A program made the translations under genes and the position numbers. Of a stretch of DNA of 64,000 bases, positions 9,422-22,268 are shown piece after piece. Within the stretch, counting starts at the first letter, position 1, and the number at the start of each line of letters is the position of its first letter. A model generated the notes under the pieces. That model saw only the letters and a program-made list of their open reading frames with translations. It had not been told where the DNA came from and did no database searches. This stretch comes from Mycocentrospora acerina (lineage: Eukaryota > Ascomycota > Dothideomycetes > Pleosporales): contig JAKUHH010000056.1 in the NCBI GenBank assembly GCA_022701365.1, positions 1 to 64,000 on the forward strand, read 5' to 3'.

Positions 9422-12400
9422 ATGGCAGGTCAAACGAGGTTGAGGCCTATCAGCTTGACTTTGCTGCTTCTTGGAGCTTTCATCCTTGTTGTTTTCCATT
9501 CTAATCACTCTTTGACACCCAATATTATTCAATTTATACAAAGTAATACTCTCAAGATAAGAGAAGTGGCGCCCGAAACTCTTGCATCAGACATTTTCGA
9601 TAGTGGTTCAAATCTTCACGTTCGTCAAGCCATCAACGATGATTACACATGCGCTGTAGGTCGTCCTTGCAAGAATGGAGCTTGTTGCGGTGCCTCAGGT
9701 AATTGTGGTTATGGTAAGTATGAGAGATCGCCTTCAGAGCAGGGTCATTATATTGAACTCGTATAGGGCCCACCTGTTGCGGAGATGGGTGTAGCTCTAA
9801 TTGTAACGCTACTGCTGAATGCGGTGAATTTGCATAAACACCTGGCAAAACTTGCCCATTGAACGTGTGCTGCTCCCAATATGGGTAACTAATCGACCTC
9901 TGGTGGGAAAGGAACGCCGTTATGACTGACGTCTCATAGATTCTGCGGCACGACGGAGAAGTTTTGCGACAATTCATGCCAAAGTAATTGCGGTACACCA
10001 ACACCGCCACCTGGCCGAAATACTGGAGGTGTTCGTAACAAAGTGGTTGGTTACTATGAAGCCTGGAGTAGCTCGCGGAAATGTCACACGATGGCACCTA
10101 AAGGTATTCCTATCGATGGCTTGACGCATGTCAACTTCGCCTTCGCCTCTATCGAACCAGGCACCTACAAAGTAACCACTATGGATGGAAATACACCAGC
10201 GAATCTTTTCCGAGACGTAGCTGATGTAGCTTCTATGAAGTCAGGAAATTCCGGTTTGCAGGTTTTCATTTCAATCGGAGGCTGGACATTTTCAGATCCC
10301 GGCACTGCGACTCAACCTCTATTCGGTGAAATTGCTGCTGATGCAACAAAACGAACGACTTTCGCAAACAACGTGGTAGCATTCATGGAGCTATACGGCT
10401 TCGATGGTGTTGATCTGGATTGGTAATTATAATCACCACGCTACTGACTTATTTCCCAGCTAACTCAAACGAGGGAGTATCCTGGAGCTGAGGACCGTGG
10501 GGGAAAGCCAGAGGATACAGCCAACTTTGTTAAGCTACTCAAGACAATGCGCGAGATTTTTGATAGTCGTCCTAAGAAGTTCGGCCTCACTTACACTGTT
10601 CCGTCTAGTTATTGGTATCTCAGATGGTTTGACCTTCCAGGATCTATTGATTATGTGGATTGGATCAATCTTATGTCGTACGATCTGCACGGTTTCTGGG
10701 ATAGGCTCAATCCTATTGGCTCGAACGTGTACGCACATACCAACTTGACTGAGATCAAGGAAGCCACCAATCTTCTCTGGCGTGTGGGCGTTCCTCCAGA
10801 AAAGGTGGTTTTTGGTGTTGGTTTCTACGGGCGCAGTTTCACATTGAAAGATCCAAGCTGTTCAGGTCCCGGTTGCCCCTTTGGAGAACAATCGCAAAAG
10901 GGCCCCTGTACCGGTGAAGGTGGCATTATGGGTTACTTTGAAATCATGGATATTCTCAAGGGTGGGAAACTGAAGGCGAGGAACTCAGGTGGTAGTGATG
11001 TCGCTATCACCCGCCGATCTGAGCCAATCCATCTCAAAGACGAGGCCGTGAAGTATATGGTCTACAACGATAATCAGTGGATATCGTACGATGATTCTGA
11101 GACCTTTGGTACAAAGACAGATTGGGCAGATGGCATCGGGTGAGTTCGTTCTACCTGTGATTGCATGGAAGCATCCGGCTAACAGACGCCCTCGTAACGC
11201 ATAGGCTTGGCGGTTTGATGATCTGGGCTGTCGATCTCGATGACGACAACTTTTCTGCCCTTTCCGGCCTCATGAAAAAGTCAATTGGTACCCTTATTCC
11301 TCCGGACACTGGCTCTGTCAACCCAAATGGCAACGATGTCTCGCAACAATGGAGCAACGGCGGGAAATGTGAGAAAACCTCATGCGATGACAGAAAGGAT
11401 AGCCAAGGCGTCGAAAAAGTGGTTTGCAAAAAGGAAGAAGGTAAAATCAAAGTCGGCGAACGAACGTGTGGCAAGAACAAAATCGAGACGATCTGTTGCC
11501 CTACGACCAACGCACCCAGTACGTGCCAATGGCGAGGTGGAGAATCTGGCGGGCTCTGCAATGGACAATGCCACCAGGGCGAAATCAACCTCCTTAGCAT
11601 TCGCGGCTCCGATGGTGATGGCTCGCATCACCATTGCACCTCGGGTTGGCAGATCTTTTGCTGCAAAGCAGACAAGTGGTCAGAGTTAATTGACCAGTGT
11701 TAATTTGAGAAGTGCGACGCTGAATGTTCGAGTGGCTATGAAGAGATCACGAAAGTCTACACAACGAGTGAGTGCAACACAGGCCCAGACCAAGGCTCAC
11801 CGTTTTCTCCCCCTTCCAATGGCTATCGAAAATATTGCTGCCCAAAGCCCAAGGCCTTCAACAACTGTTATTGGAGAGGCAAAGGTGACTGCGCAGATAA
11901 TACATGTACCAACTCCAAAGGTGAAGACGATGGGAGTATCGAAGTCATGACCGACAGGTATGGAGACGGTAAAAGTACATGCAGATGGGGACGCAACAGG
12001 GTTATGTGCTGCAACCCACCAGATATTGACGCCTTCTCACCAGTCAATCTGACATATCTATTTCCGGAGTTGCCTCCCGCAGCAAATACGGTCAAGTTTG
12101 ATGTACAAAGTGGCATTGGAAACACGGGATCAACTACACAGGCCGGTGAAGGAACATGGGGCATGATCGTGATCGACGGTCCCAAAACCGCAGTAGTCAG
12201 TGTTAACAAGCGAGACGATTCTCATCTCGAATTCCTCGACTGCGACAAAGCTAAGGGCGAAGACCGACAGACTGTACGGTACATCTGTCTCAATTCCAGG
12301 CCAGACTCGAACTGTGACGATATGCTTCTGGAGGGAATCGAAGGCACGATTTTGAGGATACCAGACAGTTGTGGACCAGGAACGTATGCAGTTGCCCATC

Positions 12401-14890
12401 AAGTGCAGATCTCACCAGACCAAACCCGTCCCAGCCACCTGGAGGACACAGACAGCCCTGTCATGGAGCTCACGTTTGACTACAATTTTGGACTGGTCAA
12501 GAGGGATTCAGGAGACATTTATTTCCGCATCGATTATTCTAGCGTCCCCAGTTATTGGAGTGATATTGTTAACACAACGGGAACTTACAGCAAACGGGAC
12601 TTAATGGAGGCTCGTGGCTTCGGTAACGACAACTGGTGGAAACACAAATACGACAGCATAAGAAGATCCAATGAGGGTGTTCGCGTGCTCGAACAGACAT
12701 ATTCTAGGGAAGTATATGCGAACAGGAAAGAATGTTCGGCTGGTAAGGACGGATACCTCGACATCAAAGCAAACGTGGCATCGAAAATCGAAGCGAAGTG
12801 GGGTTTCACACTCATCGGGATGATTTCTCCATGGCGAGTGAGCGAAGCATACACATTCTTTGATGCCAACACCAAAGTGGGTCTTGACTACGACATTTCG
12901 GCCAGAGGAAATATTTCCTCAGATAGCAACATTGAATTCCCACTCCAACGTACTGCTCTAAGCATGTATGAGTTCAGACATCCTGGTATCGGCCATTTCC
13001 GACCGTGGTTCAACGCCGACGTTGGCGTGACTGGAAACATCGACTTGGAAGGCAACTTCACGATTTCGTATCAGGCTTCTACTGCAGGATCAATTTCTCA
13101 AGGCTACCCCACGGCTGGTCTAGGGTATCCTTATGGGTACGGAGTCATGAGTCCCAAGGGGGAGCCATTCAAGGGTGCGATCAAAAGCGCGTCCTCCGGA
13201 AGCTTGAAAATTCGTACCACAACCCAAACAGGGCTCGAAATCGTCTTCAACAAGTATGGCAACTCGGGCGAGTTTCTCGGCGTCAACATCACTGGGACTA
13301 CAGACACATACACCGCACTACAAGTAGAGAACAACAAATACACGGTCTCCGTAGGATCGGACAAGGCATCTGCAGGCCTCATCTACGCCAGTGGTGGTAG
13401 CGAAACTATTGCTGCATGGAACCCCGACTCATCTACTACAGTATTGCTTGGAGACAGATTGGGCGCCAAACAGGTTGCTTCGGGATCTCCGGGCGACGAC
13501 AAAGATCCCAGTAAAGGTCCAAATCCGCACTACATCAAATATGACGGCGACGCGACATTAGCACATTTCAAGAATATGCTCAACTGCCCCGCTGGAAGCG
13601 CGCCAACTTGTGGACTCATCATGTGTGGCACGAAAAACTTCGACTGTTCCGACGACGAGGACCTTCCCTATACCCAGTACCGCGGTAGTGAAGAAAAGAG
13701 GAGTTTACCGTCGAGGGAGACATATCCTTCTCTGCAAGAGGAAAAGGAAGGATCCCACTCAACTGGCCATGGCCATGCTACATTTCATCACAGGGAGGCT
13801 CGCGCTCATCTTGTGCCCCGTGCAAAGAAGAGAAAATTCGAAGTCCCTGAACCGGGCAACGACAAGGGCAAGAAGCGAGCCATCGAATATGATGATGCGC
13901 CTCACATTCCCTCTGGTCTTTGGGAACAATATCCCGAAGCGGATGAGAATTACATCAATGCGTATGCACTTGCTGATTATGATGATTGTCACGATGCTAT
14001 AGTTGTCTCAACTGTTGTACCATACAAAGCTGACGTTAATGAAAAAACATTGTACTTTGCTAGTAAGTTCGACTATTTCCTTATCTATCGCAGTCTGTTA
14101 ACACATTTCCAGCGGAACATATTGTAGAGATGAACATGCTCCCCACTTTCTTGCAGCAGGCGGCGGCAGGAGAGCTTCCCTCGGGTGAAACGCCCGCGTT
14201 AGGAGCAATCAATGGAAATTTCTTCATAAACCATTGGAGACAGCGGGACTACTTGCCTGCGACTGTACCTGATCTTCCCGGAGGCGAGAGTAGTCGCATC
14301 ATGGCGGAGAGAGTGCCCATCACCCTGGGTAGTACGTTCAATAGAGGTTACTTTGTCCTTTTGGAGCGTGACATCAATAACATGAAGCAAAGAGTAAGTC
14401 CATATATTTCTTTGCTCTGCAACCAATGGCTACCATGCTAACCCATGAGCAGCTGTGGCGAATGATCAGGTTCTTTGATGTGGACTCTTTCACCACGGAG
14501 TTTAACAACGGCGAAGCGAGCATCATGGAGGCCGTAACCTCCTTCCGCAACGCCAAGGCCGTGTTTAACTACCTCAATATCCCGCGAGTCCATCGAAACA
14601 TGATTGGCGTTCTGAACAACCTGCGCGGCGAATTCCAGCTGTACCAGAACCAGTGGAACTCGGACAACCCCAACGAGACGATTAATCTGGTGGGCTATTG
14701 GGACGTGTGGATCAGAGACTTTCTCCGGCATTTCACCGAGTTCACAGTTGGTGTAGCTGAGCGCTCATACTTGGCACTGCAGCAACTGGCGCCATCAGGT
14801 GATGATGAGTTCGAAGCTGCTTTGGTCCTGATTGAGGACTGGATAGATGAGATTAAGGGCTCTTCGGTACCGGATACCGGACTGCAGTAG
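9422..14890 (+). pseudogene. Killer-toxin-like class V (subgroup C) chitinase, two in-frame stops
   Basis: Seven exons are supported: 9422-9713, 9767-9884, 9940-10422, 10474-11139, 11205-14062, 14113-14393 and 14453-14890, giving 1712 codons. The order is a hydrophobic N-terminal signal segment, two Cys-rich hevein-type CBM18 chitin-binding modules, then a GH18 domain with the catalytic DGVDLDWE motif (about residues 292-299, split by intron 3) and MSYDLHG. A long Cys-rich C-terminal region of the type shared with killer-toxin alpha/beta subunits follows. These enzymes cleave chitin and are linked to hyphal antagonism or wall turnover. Two nonsense codons interrupt otherwise open exons: TAA at 9835-9837 (about codon 121, in the CBM18 region) and TAA at 11701-11703 (about codon 686). 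Both could derive from CAA by C-to-T. Catalytic residues are intact. The lesions imply a non-functional allele unless they are sequencing errors. Confidence 0.85.
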
Positions 14891-16238
14891 TTCGTAATAG
14901 ACAGTAGATACGTATCACAGTCCCCAAATTGAATAAGTATTTGAATTTAGGTTCCTAAAAAGTTTGATCATAACAACAAAGATGCTGCATAGTAAACACC
15001 ATGTGCACGCTTCTCATTGCAACGCTTCTAACCGCGCATGCCGCAGATAATTAGGATTAATTCCTTTAACTGCCTCACCTCTCCGCATCCGAAGTAAATT
15101 AAGCCTCTTTATTCACATGACGGTTGGTACATACAATAGCTGAATAAACTAAGTTATTTTTAAGGATATGCTATGCATTAAAATTTATGGGTAGGTAAGC
15201 AGAAGAGTAAAAGAAATATAATAATACCAGAACAGCGCGCTCAACAGCTGTTTACTACAATTACACTCCCTAACATGCAAGAGCAGTTTCTGTCTAGGAA
15301 CAAGTATCACAAGGTCTTTGACCATTAAAATCATATACCAGAACATTATCATTACTCTCTGCTTACCTGCGACGATACATAGATAACCTTGGGTTTTTTG
15401 CAGAGGGCTCTTTGAAGTCAAAACTGCGATCGTACTTTAGTTTAAGACTTGATGTACGGTTAATAAACGTACAAGGCCAGTTTGTGCCAACACGGCCTAG
15501 ATAACGATCAGCAAGCAAAGAATTAGCCATATCAGGCACAGCTGCCAGCTAAAGTAGACATTGTCATGTAATAAGATAAGGCAAATATATAGCCATCATT
15601 CTCTTTTTATTCTTGTCTAAGTTCTTGGTTTTAGGAGTACAATTAGCTTAGAAGTAATATTTAGCGTGTTAAGAACTCGGTGTTATTTAGGAAACCCTGT
15701 AGAGTGCTGCAGCACAATGTTAGGTTGGTGTTTTATCTTGTTTTATTACTTGAATCGAAAGTTGTCTCTGCTCTTCTTTTGAAGCCCCTAAATAGTGTTA
15801 TTGTCAAAAACTTTGTTACAGGTGGAGTTTTGATTGTACTTTGGCGCAGAGTGACTGGTACACCTGCGTTGTACGTTTGTGGTAAAAAATTTGTCTTTAA
15901 TTTTCTATGCGTTAAATATGGATAATAATATTCAATCTTGGTTTCGCACTACAGACGAGCAAGGTAGGTAGAATCGTTAGTACTCTCAGATCTCGAGTGC
16001 GTCGGTGCCGATACAGAATGCTGGTGCTTCTATTGTACTACATCTTACCAAGTAAGGAAAACATCACGATCCTTATTTCGTAGTTTCAATACAGATGATT
16101 GCCTGTGAATATCTGCTGAGAAGCTTTCAGGTTTGCCAGCAATCGGAAACAGTGCCCGGCCCTAAAGATGTCTTTATTTATTTGTGAGTGCGTTTTCCGA
16201 TGTCACTAACTTGCTTTATGAGATTCAAGTACACTAAA
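14891..16238. other. AT-rich intergenic stretch
   Basis: Follows the chitinase stop and precedes the 3' end of the rhamnosidase gene. Short frames (15185-15421 minus, 15680-15925 plus) lack domains and are compositionally biased. Possibly remnants of a degraded repeat; nothing identifiable. Confidence 0.5.
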
Positions 16239-19200
16239 TTAAGACTCAAACTTTAACTTGTTAATAGTAGTAATAAAAATATGCTTGCCAGAAGGTACCA
16301 TGTAGACTGTGGAATTGTTGGTGGCCCCTCGAAGTTGTGAACGTTTCGACGCTTCTACTACAGCGCCCGGCGGTAAGCGCACCTCGGCCACAATATTGGC
16401 GGGCACTGTGACTGTCAGGGTGAACAAGCCTTCGGCGGTTCTGTTCCAGGCACTCCTGACTTCTCCCCATGCAGTCTGATAAGTTCCTGCCGCAGCCTGA
16501 ATATCACCAACAAGCTTTGGTTGGAACACGAGCCCTTGACCCCATGTCTTGCTGATAGTGTTGAGGGCATTGGGTTGAATGCCTGCGATGCCAGCGTGGA
16601 ACCATTCGTCAATCTGGGCAAGGATCATATGATTTTTGGAATCATTGCGATTCCATCGCTCGCCCATGGTCGTGAAGCCTTGTGGGTTCGCCGGAGTTGC
16701 AACCATGAAGTAACCGTAGCTGGGCTGATCGTCTTGCTGTATAGCATCCCAGAGAACATCATCGCGGCCTCCAGCTGATAATGTTCTTATGATTGGGCCC
16801 ATTCCAATGGTTCCACTGCTTAGGTGAGGCCCCCGTCCGTCTTCAGAAGGATACTCATACGTGAGATCGACCAGAGCGTCCAGGACTTGTTTTCGGTACA
16901 CTTCCGGTACAAGACCGGCGTCCAGTGCAAGAGCTTGTGCAGTCTGTGTAGCGTTGACCGTAGAGTTGCCGCCGAGGCTGGTGTACCGACCGGCGGCCTT
17001 GTTGTAGAAAGCACTATTGAAAGCATCGCGGATTTCTGAGGCCAAGTGCTCGTATTGAGCAGCATCGGCAGCGTGTCCGGTAAGGTTGGCCATACGAGCC
17101 ATAGCAGTAATTGTCAAGTAGTAGCCCCACGTGCCAGTGATGCGACCGGACGTTCTTGAATCATCTTCGACCCAGTCAGCCAGCGCAGCATCGACGATGT
17201 ATCCCTGCACCTTCTCACGCTGTATATACTTGACGAAATCAGTCATCTGCTTGTAATAGGTAGTCATGACTGTCGTGTCACCGTATAAATCGTACAACAG
17301 GGAAGGCACGAGCATAATAGCATTGCCCCAATTAATTTCATCTCCGAATCTGCCAGAATAGCCCCAGTCATAGACAGGTGCTTTCAGAGCCACATTTCCA
17401 GCCATTGAGGTGTTTGCGATAGACTGTGCTTCCACCAAATGTCGCATGTTTGTACGGAGAAAGGCGTTGATATAAACATTGCGATAGATGGCGCCCATGG
17501 GCATGGTGTAATCGGCTGGATACGAGAGCTTCTCGCGACCAGGGCAGTCGGTAAAAACTGAAATGATGTTGCTTGCGAATGAGTACCGTGACATCTTATG
17601 AATTCGATTGACCCGAGCGTCGGATGAATTGAAGGTGCCAGCGACTGGGACATCGGCTTGCACACGAGCGCCTGTTATGAGATCTGCAGTAGGACGAAAA
17701 TTGGCGGGTAGTCCGGTTACTTGCACCCACTGCATGGAAAAGTAATTGAAGTCAGGATGCCAGGTCTCGCCTCCAGCACGCCCAGCAGTGGTGTAAGTGC
17801 TGAAAACGTCCGTGCCACGGCTTCCAATACCTATAGACTCCTGATTGACAGTGCCATTAGGGTTAAGAGACTCAGCGGGCACCATTTTGATGACGATGCC
17901 AGTCGGCATTTGTGGAAGTTTGAGTACAGGCAGACCAGTAATGCTTTGACCAAGGTCAAAAACCCAGGTTCCATTGAAGGGGTTGGAAATTGATACCGGT
18001 TTCAGGTACTCCATGATTTTGACCGGCTCGGCAGCCCGGGCGACGAGTTTCGTTGCAAGATTAGGCGGAGGAGCATTACCAGCTGCGATCCAGTTGGAGG
18101 AGTTCTGTTGAGAACCGGGATTATCCCAGCCCTCCTGGTACACACGAGCATCGAAATCGGAACCAGAATACCATGAATCAGTGACCAGCGGGCCCAGTGT
18201 AGTGCGCCAGGATCGGTCAGTCACGATTACCTCCTCACTACCATCAATGTAGGTGATTTCAAGGCGGCCAATCAGGCGCGGAGTTACTAGAATAATATTA
18301 GTTACATTCTCAGGGAGACTAGTAGTTCTAGGGTTCTGGGATTCAAGACAGGATGTTCAAAATCTCATTATCAGAGGTTCTCCAGACCAGACATACGTAC
18401 CTGCAGCGCCAGCAGATGGGTCGCTGGCCGCGACATTGTTACCCGAACCGGTGACTTTGACTCCTGCAGCATGTGCAAGAGTCAGACCTGGGTAAAAGCT
18501 AATTGATGACTGAACAGTATCGATGGCAGTTATAACACGCGATTCAATGTCATTGCCGCCCCCACTGGTGTCAATGTTGATACTGCCCTGTTGGTGATAT
18601 CCAGTAACGTTGTTCAGGCGCACATTGGTGCTTCCTATCGCTGCATACTCGGCTAAAATTCCATCACCCTTAAGCTGGCTCTGCCACCAAGCGTAGGGCG
18701 CATTGCGGCCGACAGCTTGATTTGTGATGCTCCGACGGACATAGGCTGGTCCGTTGCCCAACTTAACCCCAATAGCATTTGCGCCAGTACGTAGCAGTCT
18801 TGCGACATCGTACGTGCGGTACTCGTGTGAGAGTTGGTAGTTAGAGTAGCCTGGAGCCAAAACTTCATCAGTGACAGCCTTACCGTTCAGGGTGGCATAA
18901 TGCATCCCCACCCCGGACAGATAGAGACGTGCCTTGGCAACTTTTGATCTATCGGATACATCGAAGTAACGAGTGAATAGAGGCAAGGATTGGTTTGGAT
19001 TACGGTCCGGATAGTCTATCCAGTGGGCCTCACCCCAGTCCGATCGTTGAAGGAGCCCTACAGACCAAGACGAGATTCTCGACCACGCTGAAGGCTGCTT
19101 GAGAGCGTCCCAGACCCGTACTCGCCAAAAAAGTGTATCGCGAGAGCTGAGCTCACAGTCCAAATGCACTGACTGGCTCGGACCTCGCTGCTTCCCACTT

Positions 19201-19475
19201 GCCCATTGTAATTGAGCCGTGTTCAGATCGTGTTCAGATTTGGCGACATGAACTTCGTACGCAGTCTGTCGGTCACCCGGGCAGACTGCATCAGCGCAAT
19301 CAACATTCTGGACGAGCTGCCAGGCGAGGGTTGGACGAAGACTTTCGAGATCCAAGGGTTGGTCGAAACGGCCGTCAACGCTGAGACGAACGACCTCGAC
19401 GGTCGAATTTTGCGCCATGATGAGACGCCATGGTACCGTGAGCACGGCAGCCGTCAAGACTGATATGAAATGCAT
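16239..19475 (-). CDS. Secreted alpha-L-rhamnosidase, GH78
   Basis: Two exons, 19475-18401 and 18286-16239, with a 114-bp intron (GTACGT donor, ATTCTAG acceptor, phase 1) give 1040 residues. A signal peptide occupies about the first 21 residues (MHFISVLTAAVLTVPWRLIMA). N-terminal beta domains follow, with the FWRVRVWD and WIDYPDRNPNQ segments typical of the family. The (alpha/alpha)6 catalytic domain contains TDCPGREKLSYPADY (acidic residue near 610, the usual general-acid region) and TTMGERW (Glu near 901, the usual base region). A C-terminal beta domain ends the protein. GH78 enzymes release terminal L-rhamnose from pectic rhamnogalacturonan, flavonoid glycosides and other plant glycans; a secreted form suits a plant-associated fungus. 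All frames are open. Confidence 0.93.
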
Positions 19476-20630
19476 TCGGGCTTCCTTCTGGAGAATCGGC
19501 TGGACTCTTCGATTTTGGCGAACGACAATGCTGTGCAGATGCAGTTCTGCAGCAAGTCTTTATAGATATCATATACAGTCGCGGCAGGTGACGGCAGCAA
19601 TGTGTTTCGGAAACCAATCACCCGAGGAAGCAATCAGGTCGTGCAGTTCTGAAGCATACCAGCACTAGTTCCTTGGTGATTGCTGGAGAAAGGTCATAAG
19701 CTAGTGTTACCTCAGATTACCCCGCATAAATCCTTGGACAATTTTTCTTCGGCATTGAATAGCACCAGATATTATTGTTGTGAATGGCTCTATTCAGAGC
19801 TGTGGACTGTCTATTTAGAGATTGCTTGCATAAGCCATTGGCTCTGTCGCAAGCTCCAGTGACTGGACTGATCGGAATCGTCTTGTGACAACATGATTAG
19901 TGTTTTTCGAAGCAATCTAGCAGTTCCGACACACGTCATCGATCCTTGCTATGCTCGACAGTGACTTCAAGTAGCCTTCAATGCCAAAGCCTTAAATCGA
20001 ATATGAGAGGACACAGACTTGGGAAGGCTTTGAAATTGAGATGGACGGAAGTGGAGAAACCAAGGCTCGTGGCGAGTCTGAAAGCATTTTGAATTTGTTC
20101 CGATCACGTTACCGCGCACGTACAGTGTGCTCACGCATGATGATTGGTCTGTGATTAGTTAAGACCAAGAATAAATCGGAGTGCGGCTTGGTGCTGTCAG
20201 CGGAGTGCATGACTCCGACATTTAACCGATGATGCCTAGGTAAGGAAATTGTAGTCCCCCCCCCCCTCACAATTAGAACGTTAGAACGAAACCATAATCG
20301 AACTCGAACAATGGAGCTATAGGACCTCCTTTATTATTCAAAAAAAATGACCGAGAGAAGAACCATTCCAGAGGAGTTTGAAAGCCGTTTAGAATGCCAT
20401 GTACAAATATGAGCACGTTTTGTACTGAAATAGTTAGTTCAGCACAAAAGATCAGGAATAATTTCGTAGACAACGAAAGAAAGGTAATCATTAAGGTCAA
20501 GCCACAGTCTAATAAAATCAAAAGCCCGAGAAAGTTGTGAGCTAGTTTATATAGTCTTAGTGCAGATCATTAATATCAGGGTTGGAGGCTCAGGCCGAAT
20601 ATAACCCAATGCCATGATCCGTTTCAAAGG
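19476..20630. other. Intergenic, promoter side of the rhamnosidase
   Basis: Upstream of the GH78 ATG. It contains an 11-base C run at 20256-20266 and otherwise only short frames without coding character. Composition turns AT-rich toward its right end. Confidence 0.5.
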
Positions 20631-20672
20631 TATGTAAAGTGTGAGAAGTCTCTACACTCTCACTTTTACATA
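20631..20672. repeat. Imperfect inverted repeat
   Basis: TATGTAAAGTGTGAGA at 20631-20646 pairs almost fully with TCTCACTTTTACATA ending at 20672, across a short loop. It sits about 75 bp upstream of a small ORF. It could be a transcript hairpin or a miniature-element relic. Confidence 0.6.
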
Positions 20673-20746
20673 GAGCAGCTATTCTTTTGCTTGAGTGCCT
20701 AAAAACAATTACCCTCATTTCAATTTTATCTTACCAATACCTTAAA

Positions 20747-20872
20747 ATGTGTCGTTCACTCCTTAGCCATGTGTTCCTTGTAAGCACTGGCATAGCTTAT
20801 GCCAACATTGCCACTCGAGCTGTAAAAGTGACACGCACTTTTAATGAACTTCACGAAGCTGCACTTGCTTAG
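20747..20872 (+). CDS. Possible small secreted peptide or truncated effector
   Basis: The ATG at 20747 opens 41 codons. The N-terminus (MCRSLLSHVFLVSTGIAYA) reads like a signal peptide, followed by a short basic and polar tail ending at TAG. The frame also extends upstream to an ATG at 20687. There are no cysteines in the mature part. It stands alone at the edge of AT-rich DNA, a typical location for small effector genes, but chance cannot be excluded. It may be the 5' end of a decayed gene. Confidence 0.25.
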   Translation: MCRSLLSHVFLVSTGIAYANIATRAVKVTRTFNELHEAALA

Positions 20873-21242
20873 GGTGCTGTTCTTACTTCCTAGCATAGTG
20901 GAGACAAAAGAAACAAACAAAATTTTCTAAAAATTGCTTTTGAAACTCGCTTCATCAGTATAACTCTTAACGTTACGGTTAAACTGTCTAAGTATCACAA
21001 CTACAACCTTGTAAGTTAGTTATCAGGAGAAATATTGCTGTATATAAAGGAGAGTAAGACTAAGAGACTACTACATAAGAGCTAAGTGCTCATGTGATTA
21101 GACTCGTGCAGTGTAACAATTAGATATAGTGGTTTATATATATGTTATTAATATGAATTAATGACTTGAATTACATCTTTAGTGCTCTTCTTTTTCCCTG
21201 GGATTTCTCTATGCCCCTTAGCGGAGTTAGACCTTATTCGGA
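20873..21242. other. AT-rich intergenic
   Basis: No coding frame, no repeat recognised. It includes the 3' flank of the following minus-strand gene. Confidence 0.5.
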
Positions 21243-22268
21243 TCAAACTCTTCTTTCCGACGTTGTTACAAGACCATTATTCCTTCTACGGCTTACAGCC
21301 ACGTTATTACGCCAGGTCCAAAACAGATGATACCAGAACAGTCCAAACCACACTATAAAGACTAAAGCAACGCCTACTAATGTCGCAACTAAAGAAATTA
21401 TAGTAAAAGCGTATGACGCCCTCTGAAAAGACTTCTTGTTCTGAAGTGTAAGTGTCGCAAGGCCAACTTGTAGCGCTGACAAGAAAACAGAAAGAACAGC
21501 AAACATAGCAAGAACCCATTTAAAATTGCGTTTGAAGAATGCATTGTACCAGGTTGATCCAGACCTGTATCCTCGAAATACTTCCTTGACTGAACAAACT
21601 GGTGGCATGAATCTGTAAATAGTGTCAAGACGACTAAGTCGCAGTTCTCCATATTTATATCTCTTGTTGATGTTGCTGAATGTCAAAATATTAACATTCT
21701 CAATAAATATCTCTATAAAAGCAACCCATTCGTGCCATTTTATATTTTTTGGAAGCAAACTAATATCCTTTGCAATATTAAGATCGCTTTTGTAACAAAC
21801 TAGCCAAGCATAGGATAGTAGCATACCACATGCAGATTGGTGCAGGTCCTTATGAGGACAAAGGTGAGTGTCCCAAAAATTAAAATCAAATAAATATTCT
21901 GGCAGTGGCTTTAGAAACAATTGATTTTCAAACCAGACAAGATGCTCGTCTGGGTCTTCAGTGACCAAAATTTCTCGATTAAGGAGCTTTTGTTTGTGTA
22001 GAGGTCGTGCAGCACTCGGAAGACCAGCAAGCCATAGATGTTTATGGATTTTGTTGAGTCTTGGTGTTTTAAGGTCACAGCACAAGTGATTGTAGATCAA
22101 TCGCTTTGGCTTTCGAGACGTTTCGCCTTTAAAAATAATTGCTGGAAAGCACAAGTTTTGTTCAGAAATAATAGATGCGAATGAATTTTGAGGATCATTC
22201 TTTGGTATTGGCGGGGGGAGCTTTTCTGGAGCTGGCTCTCGGAGATTGGTACAGTGTTGAGATACCAT
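21243..22268 (-). CDS. Two-TM protein, DUF6601-like family
   Basis: One uninterrupted 341-codon exon from the ATG at 22268 to the stop at 21243. The soluble N-terminal two-thirds contain a Pro-rich start (REPAPEKLPPPIP), basic stretches (KGETSRKPKRLIYNHLC) and conserved-looking Trp/Phe/His motifs (LPEYLFDFNFWDTHLC; KWHEWVAFIEIF). Two strong hydrophobic helices lie near residues 253-275 and 290-318, then a basic tail. From memory this matches a widespread Pezizomycotina family listed as DUF6601, with no known biochemical function and many copies per genome. It is intact although it lies next to RIP-degraded DNA. Membrane location is predicted from the helices; function is unknown. Confidence 0.8.
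   Translation of the reverse strand: MVSQHCTNLREPAPEKLPPPIPKNDPQNSFASIISEQNLCFPAIIFKGETSRKPKRLIYNHLCCDLKTPRLNKIHKHLWLAGLPSAARPLHKQKLLNREILVTEDPDEHLVWFENQLFLKPLPEYLFDFNFWDTHLCPHKDLHQSACGMLLSYAWLVCYKSDLNIAKDISLLPKNIKWHEWVAFIEIFIENVNILTFSNINKRYKYGELRLSRLDTIYRFMPPVCSVKEVFRGYRSGSTWYNAFFKRNFKWVLAMFAVLSVFLSALQVGLATLTLQNKKSFQRASYAFTIISLVATLVGVALVFIVWFGLFWYHLFWTWRNNVAVSRRRNNGLVTTSERRV

Noticed and set aside
11151..11634. Alternate-frame ORFs inside the chitinase third quarter
   Set aside because: They overlap the Cys-rich frame that continues from GH18 with correct intron phase; the alternates are shadows.
8491..11703. A variant genetic code explaining in-frame TAG and TAA codons
   Set aside because: All intact genes in the window end in TAA, TAG or TGA, and have no internal ones.
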